From assembly GCA_017453325.1 (NCBI GenBank), contig JAFTKK010000006.1:1-34786 (forward strand): a DNA stretch of 34,786 nucleotides, given 5' to 3'. This document shows, one piece after another, positions 6,250 to 14,202 of this stretch. The stretch is from Clostridia bacterium (GTDB lineage Bacteria > Bacillota > Clostridia > Oscillospirales > CAG-272). The position numbers and the translations under genes were made by a program. The notes below the pieces were generated by a model. It worked only from the letters and a program-made list of their open reading frames with translations, searched no databases and had not been told where the DNA came from. Positions within the stretch are counted from its first letter, which is position 1, and the number at the start of each line of letters is the position of its first letter.

Positions 6250-8240
6250 TGAACGGCAAGCCCTTACCCGAGCTGCTTGCCCCCGCAGGGACCCCAAAGG
6301 CTTTGCGCGCCGCCATTGAGGGCGGCGCGGATGCCGTGTATTTTGGCGGTCCCTCCTTTAACGCAAGAATGCGCGCAGCAAACTTCACCGCCGACACGAT
6401 GCGTGAGAGCATCGCCCTTTGTCACGCCTTTGGCGTGCGCGCCTACGTCACGCTCAACACGCTCGTCACCGACCGTGAGATGCCCGCCTTTTTAGAGGCG
6501 GCCTACACGGCAAAAGAGGCGGGCGCCGACGCGCTGATCGTGGCCGACCTTGGCGGTGCCGCCGCCATCCGCCGCCACCTGCCCGAGCTTGAGCTGCACG
6601 CCTCCACGCAGGCCTCGGGGCACAGTGTGGCCGCAGCAAAGGAGCTAAAGGCGCTCGGCTTTTCGCGCATGGTGCTCGCCCGCGAGGCAAGCGCCGCCAA
6701 TATGCGCCACTTCACCGCACATTGCGGCATGGAGACCGAGGTTTTTGTGCACGGCGCGCTTTGCGTGTCGCATTCGGGGCAATGTCTGTTCTCCTCGCTG
6801 GTGGGCGGACGCAGCGGCAACCGCGGCGAATGTGCGCAGCCCTGCCGCCTCCCCGACAAAACGGGGCGTTATCCCCTTTCCCTAAAGGATCTGTCCCTTG
6901 CGCGTCACGTACCCGCGCTCATTGATATGGGCGTGCATTCGCTGAAGATCGAGGGACGCCTCAAATCCCCCGAATACGTGCGCGACGTGGTACGCATCTG
7001 GCGCCGTCTGCTTGACGAGCGCCGCGCCGCAAGCGATGCCGAAATGGCCGAGCTTGCCGCCATTTTCTCCCGCGGCGGCTTTACCGATGCCTATTTTACC
7101 GAGCAGATCGGACGCGGCATGCTTGGCGTGCGCTCCGAGGCCGACAAGGAGGAGAGCCGCGCCACCGCGCCCTTCACCGACCTTACCCGCCGCGTCCCCC
7201 TCATCCTGCACTTTACCATGAAGCAGAATGAGCCCATCACGCTGACCGCAACGGCACGTGATAAGACCGTCACGGTGACGGGCGAGCCGCCCCTTGTGGC
7301 TCAAACCGCGCCGATGGAGCTTGCCGCCGTGCGCGAAAAGCTCTGCCGCCTTGGCGGCACGCCTTACGAGGTGGCCGACTTCACCACCGTGCTTGACGGG
7401 GGGCTGATGGTGCCGGTTTCGCGCCTCAATGCCCTGCGCCGTGCGGCGCTCGAAGCGCTCGTGCCGTCACCTGTGCAAACCGCGCCCGTGACCTACCTGC
7501 CGCGACGCGCGCAGGGCAAGCGTCCCGCGCGTCCCACCGCACGCTTTGCGCACGCAGACGGCATCCCGCCTGCCGCAAAGGATTATTTTGCGCATATCTA
7601 TCTGCCGCTTGACCGCTACGCACCCGTAGCCGACGGCGTGGTGCTCCCCACCGTGATCTTTGACAGCGAACGCGAGGCTGTGCTCGCTCAGTTAAAAGAT
7701 GCGGCAAAACGGGGGGCCACGGTGGCACTTTGCGGCAACGTGGGGCACCTTTCGCTGGTGCGCGAGGCGGGGCTTGTGCCGCACGGCGACTTTCGCCTGA
7801 ACGTCACCAATTCCGAAGCGCTCGCCGTACTGCTTGACATGGGCTTTGCCGACGTGCTCCTCTCCCCCGAGCTCACGCTCCCGCAGCTTCGTGATCTGCG
7901 CGGCCCCGCCGATGCCATTGTGTACGGACGCATTCCCCTCATGACGCTTGAAAAGTGCGTTGGCCGCGAGCTCGGCGGCTGCGAGACCTGCCGAAACGGG
8001 CAGACCGTGCTCGTGGACAGGCGCGGTGAAAAATTCCCCGTTTTGCGCGAAGCACCTCACCGCAGCGTCATTGTCAACAGTCGCCCCACGGGCATGAGTG
8101 ACAAGCTAAATGAGCTCAGACGCACGGGCATCACGGGCGGCCACTTCATTTTTACCGTGGAGAGTGCCGCCGAGGCCGAAAAAATCATCCAAGCCTATCG
8201 CGCGGGCACGCCGCTTTCGGGTGCCGTGCGAAGAATATAA
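6249..8240 (+). CDS. Peptidase U32-family RNA hydroxylation protein (RlhA/TrhP-like)
   Basis: A 663-residue protein with the U32 N-terminal TIM-barrel opening ELLAPAGTPKALRAAIEGG and the family cysteine cluster: Cys172, Cys179, Cys195 and Cys199, the last two in NRGECAQPCR. The middle and C-terminal parts resemble the DUF3656 region found in the longer members. Despite the name, characterised homologues are not proteases: RlhA hydroxylates 23S rRNA C2501 and TrhP makes 5-hydroxyuridine in tRNA. Both use prephenate-linked chemistry and an iron-sulfur cluster. Which RNA this one acts on cannot be decided. A second cysteine group (CVGRELGGCETC) lies near residue 570. It is tightly packed in the operon, 10 bp before the SGNH gene. 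Confidence 0.82.
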   Translation: MNGKPLPELLAPAGTPKALRAAIEGGADAVYFGGPSFNARMRAANFTADTMRESIALCHAFGVRAYVTLNTLVTDREMPAFLEAAYTAKEAGADALIVADLGGAAAIRRHLPELELHASTQASGHSVAAAKELKALGFSRMVLAREASAANMRHFTAHCGMETEVFVHGALCVSHSGQCLFSSLVGGRSGNRGECAQPCRLPDKTGRYPLSLKDLSLARHVPALIDMGVHSLKIEGRLKSPEYVRDVVRIWRRLLDERRAASDAEMAELAAIFSRGGFTDAYFTEQIGRGMLGVRSEADKEESRATAPFTDLTRRVPLILHFTMKQNEPITLTATARDKTVTVTGEPPLVAQTAPMELAAVREKLCRLGGTPYEVADFTTVLDGGLMVPVSRLNALRRAALEALVPSPVQTAPVTYLPRRAQGKRPARPTARFAHADGIPPAAKDYFAHIYLPLDRYAPVADGVVLPTVIFDSEREAVLAQLKDAAKRGATVALCGNVGHLSLVREAGLVPHGDFRLNVTNSEALAVLLDMGFADVLLSPELTLPQLRDLRGPADAIVYGRIPLMTLEKCVGRELGGCETCRNGQTVLVDRRGEKFPVLREAPHRSVIVNSRPTGMSDKLNELRRTGITGGHFIFTVESAAEAEKIIQAYRAGTPLSGAVRRI

Positions 8241-8250
8241 GGAGAACATG

Positions 8251-8898
8251 ATGGAACACGATATCTTACAGGGAAAAACCCTCGTCGCCCTCGGCGACTC
8301 GCTCATTTACGGCAACAAGCTCGGCAACGACTTCACGTGGCCGAATCTGCTTGGCAAAAAATGCGGCATGACGGTACACAATTTCGGCAAAAACGGAAAC
8401 CCCGTTGCGAAGCAAGAGCGTGAGCCGCAGCAAATTCCGATGTGCATCCGCTACGCCGATATGCCCGACGGCGCCGATTACGTGGTGGTGCTGGGCGGTG
8501 CCAATGACCGCCGCCTGCGCGTGCCCATCGGCGGAAACGACAGCGACAACATTGCCACCTTTAAGGGTGCGCTCAACGTGCTGATCGCGGGTCTCACGAA
8601 AAAATATCCCAAGGCCAAGATCCTGTTTATGACCAACTATAACCGTTATCCCGAGATCAATGAGCTCGGGCTCTCGGACATTGATTACGTCGTTGCCATG
8701 CAGGAGATCTGCGCCAAGTGGTCGCTGCCCTGCTTTGACAATTACCACGGCTGCGGCATCTCCTTCCAGAACCCCGCCCACCTTGCCTGGATGGACGAGG
8801 GGCTCTCGCTCGGCCTCGAGCAGCCGAACCGCCATTTTTCCAAGGAGGCCTACGAATGGCTCCTGCCCAAATACGAAGCATTGTTAAGAGGACTGTGA
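8251..8898 (+). CDS. SGNH/GDSL-type hydrolase
   Basis: A 215-residue hydrolase of the SGNH fold. Block I is LVALGDSLIYG near residue 12, with Ser the nucleophile. Block III is VLGGANDRR near residue 75, supplying Gly and Asn. Near the C terminus, PNRHFSKEAYEWL carries the probable catalytic histidine. There is no signal peptide, so it is likely cytoplasmic. Family members deacylate or deacetylate lipids, sugars or peptidoglycan; next to nagA an acyl-sugar or acetyl-sugar substrate is plausible but only inferred. The ATG at 8251 was preferred to the one at 8248 because its distance from GGAG (8241-8244) is better. It lies 1 bp before nagA. Confidence 0.75.
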   Translation: MEHDILQGKTLVALGDSLIYGNKLGNDFTWPNLLGKKCGMTVHNFGKNGNPVAKQEREPQQIPMCIRYADMPDGADYVVVLGGANDRRLRVPIGGNDSDNIATFKGALNVLIAGLTKKYPKAKILFMTNYNRYPEINELGLSDIDYVVAMQEICAKWSLPCFDNYHGCGISFQNPAHLAWMDEGLSLGLEQPNRHFSKEAYEWLLPKYEALLRGL

Positions 8899-8899
8899 T

Positions 8900-10021
8900 A
8901 TGAAAATGCTGATCAAAAACGTAAAAGTACATCAAAGGGACGGCAGCTTTGCCGAGGGTGAGATCTACGTGGAAAACGGCCGCATCGCGGCGCCCTGTGA
9001 TGTTGACGAGGTCGTGGACGGCGGGGGCGCATTGCTCTGCCCCGGCCTGCTTGATATCCACACCCACGGCCGCGCGGGCGGTGATTACTGCGAGGCAGAC
9101 GAAGACATGATGCTGAAAATGGCCGCCGATTACGCCAAAAACGGTGTGACCACCGTGCTCCCGACCCTCGCCTCCGACACCACCGAGAACTGGAAAAAGG
9201 CGCTCTCGCGCATTGCCGCCTGCAACTCCCCCTCCTATATCGGCATTCACATCGAGGGCTCCTGGCTTTCCCTTAAAAAGCGCGGTGCACACGCGCCCGA
9301 TCTGCTGCGCACCCCCACCGTGGCGGAGCTCTCGGAGCTGTGTGACGCCTCCCCCCTGCCCATTCTCAAAGTCAGCGCCGCACCCGAATGCGACGCCGAC
9401 GGCAGCTTTATTGCCGCTTGCCGCGAAAACGGTATCCGTTTTTCGATCGCGCACACCGAGGCCGACTATCAAACGGCCATGGAGGCGCTCGCGCGCGGGG
9501 CAGACTGCTTTACCCACCTTTACAATGCCATGATGCCCCTGCACCACCGCGAGGGCGGCCCCGTGGCCGCAGCCCTCACGGAGGATGGCGCATACGTCGA
9601 GCTGATCTGCGACGGTATGCATATCGCGCCCGAAATGGTACGCCTTGCCTATCGCTGCAAGGGCGCCGATCGCTTTATTCTCGTCAGCGACTCGATGGCG
9701 GGCACGGGCTGCCCCGACGGCACCTACGAGATCGCAGGCCAGCCCGCGATCGTGAAGGACGGCATGGCGCTGACCCTTGACGGGCACCTTGCGGGCAGCA
9801 CGCTGAATTTGCTGAAGGGCGTGCAAAATCTCGCCGCATTCTGCCACATTTCCTTTGGTCAAGCGCTCCTTTCGGCCACCCGTACCCCGGCTGCCTACCT
9901 CGGCATGGAAACGGAATACGGTACACTCGCCGTCGGCGCACACGCCAACCTCTTCCTGCTCCCCTGCGAAACCGCCGACGCCCCCACACGTGTCATGCAA
10001 AACGGCAAGTGGCTCCTTTAA
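8900..10021 (+). CDS. nagA: N-acetylglucosamine-6-phosphate deacetylase
   Basis: A 373-residue amidohydrolase that removes acetate from GlcNAc-6-phosphate during amino-sugar or peptidoglycan recycling. Metal and catalytic residues are visible: His54/His56 in DIHTHG, Glu119 in GIHIEG, His185 in AHTEADY, His206 in FTHLYNAM, His241 in DGMHI and catalytic Asp264 in VSDSMAGTG. The usual EGPF after the metal-binding glutamate reads EGSW. The length is normal. It is last in the zapA-U32-SGNH-nagA operon, one base after the SGNH stop, with AGAGGA as ribosome site. nagB is not nearby, so the next catabolic step is encoded elsewhere. Confidence 0.9.
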   Translation: MKMLIKNVKVHQRDGSFAEGEIYVENGRIAAPCDVDEVVDGGGALLCPGLLDIHTHGRAGGDYCEADEDMMLKMAADYAKNGVTTVLPTLASDTTENWKKALSRIAACNSPSYIGIHIEGSWLSLKKRGAHAPDLLRTPTVAELSELCDASPLPILKVSAAPECDADGSFIAACRENGIRFSIAHTEADYQTAMEALARGADCFTHLYNAMMPLHHREGGPVAAALTEDGAYVELICDGMHIAPEMVRLAYRCKGADRFILVSDSMAGTGCPDGTYEIAGQPAIVKDGMALTLDGHLAGSTLNLLKGVQNLAAFCHISFGQALLSATRTPAAYLGMETEYGTLAVGAHANLFLLPCETADAPTRVMQNGKWLL

Positions 10022-10033
10022 CCACTAATCATA

Positions 10034-10290
10034 ACCACCCGTCAAACGGGTGGTATGCACAAGGGCTAAAAGCCCAATAGTACCGGCCAGCGCGGGGGGC
10101 CGCTGGCTTTTGCTTTGCAAAAGCTTTGAGCAAAATTCCCCTCCATAATCCGAAAGCGCAAACAACAGTAAGCCTTCCCCAGCGGGAGAAGGCTTATGTT
10201 ACATCTGCTCCAAAGCAAGGGGATAACCTTTATTGCCCACCCGCATAGCGGGTGGTTGTCTGTTTCGCGCTTCGCGCGGGGCGGCCTAAA
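10034..10290. mobile_element. Palindrome-bounded remnant, IS200/IS605-like or PATE-like
   Basis: This 250-bp non-coding stretch is bounded by related hairpins: ACCACCCG/CGGGTGGT on the left (10034-10054) with GGGCT/AGCCC just inside, and CCACCCGC/GCGGGTGG on the right (10237-10255) followed by CGCGC/GCGCG and GCCT/AGGC. Inside are further perfect palindromes: GCCAGCG/CGCTGGC (10086-10107), GCTTTTGC/GCAAAAGC (10106-10124) and a CCTTCCCC-type half repeat (10171-10194). Subterminal hairpins without classical inverted ends are typical of IS200/IS605 elements and their non-autonomous derivatives. No transposase gene is present, so assignment to that family is inference. Confidence 0.5.
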
Positions 10291-10300
10291 GGCACTAACA

Positions 10301-10347
10301 AAAAGCGAGCAAGCAGCCATTATGGCTGCTTGCTCGCTTTTATTGTT
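10301..10347. terminator. Bidirectional terminator between nagA and the membrane-protein gene
   Basis: A 20-bp perfect stem, AAAAGCGAGCAAGCAGCCAT (10301-10320) against its complement (10322-10341), with flanking A and T tracts on both sides. It can end the nagA operon on the plus strand and the membrane-protein gene on the minus strand. Confidence 0.85.
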
Positions 10348-10355
10348 TTTTCTTA

Positions 10356-11183
10356 TTACGTTGTGGGGGTAACAGGCTGCTCGGTCACGACAATGCTTGC
10401 GGTAAAGCCACCCGTTTTGAGGGCTACCTCATAGCTCTTGCTTTCGGGTCCCTCGGCAATATTGGTGCCGCCCACGGCCACACCGTTGGGCAAGCGTACC
10501 AGCAGCTCGTGTGCATTGGCATCCATCGTGAGCGCCACGTTGGCGCCGTTTTTCAGCTCGCCCACCTTACGGCCGTCAAGATAGCAATCGATACGCGCGG
10601 CCATGCCCGCAAAGCGCTTGGGGCGGCTGAGGGTGAGGCTGCGCTGTATGGCGGCATTGGCGGCGTATTGCTCGGCCATTTCGCTGGTATAGACCGGCGA
10701 GGGATCAGCATCGGCAATCGCAGCCTGCTTTTTCGCCTCAAAGCCGTATTTGACAGCCACGACAAGAGAAACAAGCGCCCAGACGCGGAACACAAGATCA
10801 ACCAAAAAGGAAAGGTCGCCTGCCATCAAAAGAAGCACAAAATCAACGAGAAAGAAGAGCGAATCCACCGAAAAGAGCACCAATGCCGCGATCATGCAGC
10901 CGGGATGCTTTTTCGAAAAGATGTAAAACAGCAGATACGGCACCACGCTGATGAGAGCCATTACGATGGCAACGATCAGGTACAGCGCCCATCCCGTCTC
11001 GGCATAGAGCACCGCACCCGAGGCGGCAAGGACCTGCGTAATATAGGACGAGAACAGAAAATAGATATCCGCAAAGCTGATGGAAAAAATGTTCACGGCG
11101 GATAAGACCACAATGGACAGCAGCGAGGCGCGGGCGTTTTTGTATTTGGCGTCACTTTGCTGCTTGGCGATCATATTGTTCAT
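10356..11183 (-). CDS. Uncharacterised membrane protein
   Basis: A 275-residue protein that I cannot assign to a named family. Residues 1-25 are a polar cytoplasmic arm. Four hydrophobic segments lie at about 28-60, 65-90, 95-115 and 120-150. The last 120 residues are soluble and contain beta-rich stretches (IDCYLDGRKVGELKNGANV, then HELLVRLPNGVAVGG) that recall PEGA-like or small beta-sandwich domains with a glycine-turn rhythm. The ATG at 11183 has an excellent AAGGAGG site and a consensus promoter upstream. It forms a single-gene unit between terminators. A role in envelope sensing or stress is conceivable, but nothing in the context proves it. Confidence 0.75.
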   Translation of the reverse strand: MNNMIAKQQSDAKYKNARASLLSIVVLSAVNIFSISFADIYFLFSSYITQVLAASGAVLYAETGWALYLIVAIVMALISVVPYLLFYIFSKKHPGCMIAALVLFSVDSLFFLVDFVLLLMAGDLSFLVDLVFRVWALVSLVVAVKYGFEAKKQAAIADADPSPVYTSEMAEQYAANAAIQRSLTLSRPKRFAGMAARIDCYLDGRKVGELKNGANVALTMDANAHELLVRLPNGVAVGGTNIAEGPESKSYEVALKTGGFTASIVVTEQPVTPTT

Positions 11184-11214
11184 AATCGGTCCTCCTTGAT
11201 ATGAATGTAATTTC

Positions 11215-11243
11215 ATTATATCCTATTGGCGGGCGCTTGTCAA
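11215..11243 (-). promoter_or_regulatory. Sigma-A promoter for the membrane-protein gene
   Basis: On the minus strand, TTGACA (11238-11243), 17-bp spacer, TATAAT (11215-11220): full consensus in both boxes, about 30 bp before the ATG. Confidence 0.92.
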
Positions 11244-11249
11244 GTGCGC

Positions 11250-11286
11250 AAAAAAGGGACTGATTCATTGACCCAGCCCCTTTTAT
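11250..11286 (-). terminator. Terminator of the aspS-gatC/gatA/gatB operon
   Basis: On the minus strand AAAAGGGGCTG pairs with CAGTCCCTTTT and is followed by T residues, about 22 bp after the gatB stop codon. It lies just upstream of the next promoter, keeping the two units apart. Confidence 0.8.
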
Positions 11287-11308
11287 TTCGGGCACAACGT
11301 GCCGCGTT

Positions 11309-12742
11309 TTAATACTTTTTCAGCTCTTCCTCAAGCAGACGGTTGATGATCACGGGATTGCCCTTGCCTGCGGTCTTGCCCATCACCACGCCAACGATCG
11401 ACTTGGCAGCGGCGGGCTTGCCGCGCTTCACGTCGGCAACGACCTTGGGATTGGCGGCAACAGCCTCGGCAACCAGGCGGCCGAGCAGCACCTCGTCATT
11501 GATCTGCGCGAGGCCCTTTTCCTCCACGATTTGCTTCGGAGAGGCGTTTGTTTCAAACATCTCTTTAATGAGCTTCTTGGCCGTCGAGCTGTTGATGACG
11601 TCGTCACCCACGAGCGTGGCGAGCTCACCGAGGTTTTCGGGCGAAACGGGGCAGGAAAAGCTCTCGCTTTCAATGAGGCGCATAAACTCGGAAATAAGCA
11701 GATTTGCCGCAAGCTTGGGGTGCTTTGTGGTGGCGGCAGCCTTCTCAAAATAGTCGGCCATGGCCTTATCCGAGGTCAGCACCTCGCCGTCATAGGCGGT
11801 AAGACCGTATTTTTCCATATAGACCTTCTTGCGCGCGTCGGGCAGCTCGGGGATCTCGTCACCCAGCGCCTTGATGGCGGCCTCGGAGAGCTCGATGGGG
11901 GGCAGGTCGGGGTCGGGGAAATAGCGGTAATCGTTGGCATTTTCCTTCGAGCGCATGGTGTAGGTCTTGCCCGTGGCGGGGTCAAAGCGGCGAGTTTCCT
12001 GCACGATGGCCTCTCCCGCCTCAATGGCATCGACCTGACGCTTGTATTCGTACTCGATGGCCTTGACGATAAACTGGAAGCTGTTGAGGTTCTTCATCTC
12101 GGTACGCGTGCCGAATTTTTCCTCGCCCGCCTTGCGTACCGAAAGGTTCACGTCGCAGCGAAGCGATCCCTCCTGCATCTTGCAGTCGGAAACACCCGTG
12201 TAAAGAATGATGGCGCGCAGCTTTTGGAGATAAGCCTTAGCCTCCTCGGCCGAACGGATATCGGGCTCGGACACGATCTCAATGAGCGGCACACCGCAGC
12301 GGTTACAGTCGATCATGGTGCCGTGTTTATCGTCGTGCACCAGCTTGCCCGCGTCCTCCTCAATGTGGATACGGGTAATACCGATGCGCTTGGCGCCCTC
12401 CTCGGTCTCCACGTCAAGCCAGCCGTGCTCGCAAAGGGGCAGATCGTACTGCGAGATCTGGTAGGCCTTGGACAGGTCGGGATAGAAGTAATTTTTTCTA
12501 TCCTCCTTGGAATAGTTTGCAATCTTACAGTTGGTGGCAAGACCCGCCTTCACGGCGTACTCCACCACTTTTTTGTTGAGCACGGGCAGCGTGCCGGGGT
12601 AACCCATGCACACGGGGCAGCATTGCGTGTTCGGCTCTGCACCAAAGGTCGTGGGGCAGGAGCAAAAGATCTTGGTCTTGGTCTTAAGCTCAACGTGTAC
12701 CTCAAGACCGATCACCATTTCATAACCCTTGTAAAGTGTCAT
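11309..12742 (-). CDS. gatB: Asp-tRNA(Asn)/Glu-tRNA(Gln) amidotransferase subunit B
   Basis: A 477-residue GatB, the subunit that binds misacylated tRNA and activates its side chain for amidation. Family signatures are IGLEVHVELKTKTKIFCSC at the N terminus, PVCMGYPGTLP near residue 42, the NYFYPDLSKAYQISQYD block near 85 and YRYFPDPDLPP near 280. The C-terminal YqeY-like tail domain is complete, ending in LLEEELKKY. The start at 12742 was preferred because its ATG overlaps the gatA TGA as ATGA and lies nine bases from GGAGG; the ATG two codons upstream is too close to that site. It is the last gene of the transamidation operon. Confidence 0.95.
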   Translation of the reverse strand: MTLYKGYEMVIGLEVHVELKTKTKIFCSCPTTFGAEPNTQCCPVCMGYPGTLPVLNKKVVEYAVKAGLATNCKIANYSKEDRKNYFYPDLSKAYQISQYDLPLCEHGWLDVETEEGAKRIGITRIHIEEDAGKLVHDDKHGTMIDCNRCGVPLIEIVSEPDIRSAEEAKAYLQKLRAIILYTGVSDCKMQEGSLRCDVNLSVRKAGEEKFGTRTEMKNLNSFQFIVKAIEYEYKRQVDAIEAGEAIVQETRRFDPATGKTYTMRSKENANDYRYFPDPDLPPIELSEAAIKALGDEIPELPDARKKVYMEKYGLTAYDGEVLTSDKAMADYFEKAAATTKHPKLAANLLISEFMRLIESESFSCPVSPENLGELATLVGDDVINSSTAKKLIKEMFETNASPKQIVEEKGLAQINDEVLLGRLVAEAVAANPKVVADVKRGKPAAAKSIVGVVMGKTAGKGNPVIINRLLEEELKKY

Positions 12743-14190
12743 GCCCATTTACCTCCCATATCGTCCTCAAGTGCCGCCCCAACGCGGTAAAGCAGCGCCT
12801 CGCTGAAGGGCTTGCCCATCAGCTGAAGCCCCACGGGCATATTGCCCTCGCCCTTGCCGCAAGGCAGCGCGAGTGCGGGAATACCCGCGACGTTTACGGG
12901 CACGCTGTAAGCGTCACCCATATACATTTCAAGCGGATTTTTGCTCTTCTCGCCCAGCTTGTAAGCCACGGTGGGGGCAACGGGCGAGAGGATCACGTCG
13001 CATTTCGTGAGCACGCGATCGTAGTCGGCACGCACCAACGCACGCACCTGCAGCGCTTTCTTATAATAGGCATCGTAGTAGCCCGAGGAGAGCGCAAAGG
13101 TACCGAGCATGATGCGGCGCTTGACCTCGGCACCGAAGCCCTCGGAGCGGCTCTTCTTATAAAGCTCGGCAATGTCCTCAAACTCTGCGGTACGGTAGCC
13201 GTAGCGCACGCCGTCAAAGCGGGCAAGGTTAGAGGAAGCCTCAGCGCTGGAAATGACGTAATAGGCCGCCAGGGCATGGTCGATGGCAGGCATCGAGACC
13301 TCTTCGAGTCTCGCGCCCATTTTCTCATACCGTGCGGCGGCATTCAGCACAGCCTCCTTCACGTCGGGGGCAATACCCTCGCCGAAAAACTCCTTCGGAA
13401 TACCGATAACAAGATCCTTGACACCCTTGCCGATCTCGGCAGAGAAATCGCCGTAGGTGCGATCGATCGAGGTCGCGTCACGCTTGTCGTGCCCCGCAAT
13501 GGCATTCAGCACCATGGCGTTGTCGCGCACCGTGTGCGTCAGGGGCCCGATCTGGTCAAGCGAGGAAGCAAAGGCCACAAGGCCGTAACGGGAAACCGAG
13601 CCGTAGGTGGGCTTCATACCGACCACACCGCAAAAGGCGGCGGGCTGACGGATCGAGCCACCCGTATCCGAGCCGAGGGTATATGCGGCCTCAAAGGCGG
13701 CCACGGCGGCGGCAGAGCCGCCCGAGCTGCCACCCGGCACGCGTGCGGTGTCAAGCGGGTTGTGGGTAATTTTCATGGCCGAGTTTTCGGTGGTGGAGCC
13801 CATGGCAAACTCATCCATATTGAGCTTGCCGAGCATCACGAACCCGGCATCCTGCAAGCGCTCTACCACGTGCGCGTCATAGGGCGGCACGTAGTCGGCC
13901 AGCATCTTCGAGGCACAGGTCGTGGCAACGCCCTTGGTGCAGATGTTGTCCTTCACGCCCATGGGGATGCCCGCAAGGGGAGAAAGCGCCTCGCCTGCTG
14001 CGCGGCGTTTGTCCACGGCAATGGCCATGTCGAGCGCGCGGCGCGCGTCGGTGGAGATATAAGCCCCCACACGGGGCTCGTTTTTCTCAATAGAGGCAAC
14101 GTATGCCTTGGTCAGCTCTGCGGCAGAGATCTTTTTGGCAGCAAGCGCCGAGGAGAGCTCCGACAGATTCATTTTTAACAGATCACTCAT
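12739..14190 (-). CDS. gatA: Asp-tRNA(Asn)/Glu-tRNA(Gln) amidotransferase subunit A
   Basis: A 483-residue amidase-signature protein that releases ammonia from glutamine for transfer by GatB. The catalytic triad is visible: Lys80 in MGVKDNIC, the cis-serine Ser155 in PGGSSGGSA and the nucleophile Ser179 in GSDTGGSIRQP. These positions agree within a residue or so with characterised GatA enzymes. Two consecutive ATG codons (14193 and 14190) are possible starts; the second has the better spacing from AAGGAGG. The gene begins 12 bp after the aspS-gatC fusion and overlaps gatB by 4 bp, so the three genes should be made in fixed proportion. Confidence 0.95.
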   Translation of the reverse strand: MSDLLKMNLSELSSALAAKKISAAELTKAYVASIEKNEPRVGAYISTDARRALDMAIAVDKRRAAGEALSPLAGIPMGVKDNICTKGVATTCASKMLADYVPPYDAHVVERLQDAGFVMLGKLNMDEFAMGSTTENSAMKITHNPLDTARVPGGSSGGSAAAVAAFEAAYTLGSDTGGSIRQPAAFCGVVGMKPTYGSVSRYGLVAFASSLDQIGPLTHTVRDNAMVLNAIAGHDKRDATSIDRTYGDFSAEIGKGVKDLVIGIPKEFFGEGIAPDVKEAVLNAAARYEKMGARLEEVSMPAIDHALAAYYVISSAEASSNLARFDGVRYGYRTAEFEDIAELYKKSRSEGFGAEVKRRIMLGTFALSSGYYDAYYKKALQVRALVRADYDRVLTKCDVILSPVAPTVAYKLGEKSKNPLEMYMGDAYSVPVNVAGIPALALPCGKGEGNMPVGLQLMGKPFSEALLYRVGAALEDDMGGKWA

Positions 14191-14202
14191 CATATCTCCT
14201 CC

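Noticed and set aside
8657..10000. Long minus-strand open frame opposite the SGNH and nagA genes
   Set aside because: Both plus-strand genes have catalytic motifs and good start signals; the antisense frame has neither.
12736..14178. Long plus-strand open frame opposite gatA (about 480 codons)
   Set aside because: Antisense to gatA, rich in Gly, His and Arg as typical for shadow frames, and without family similarity.
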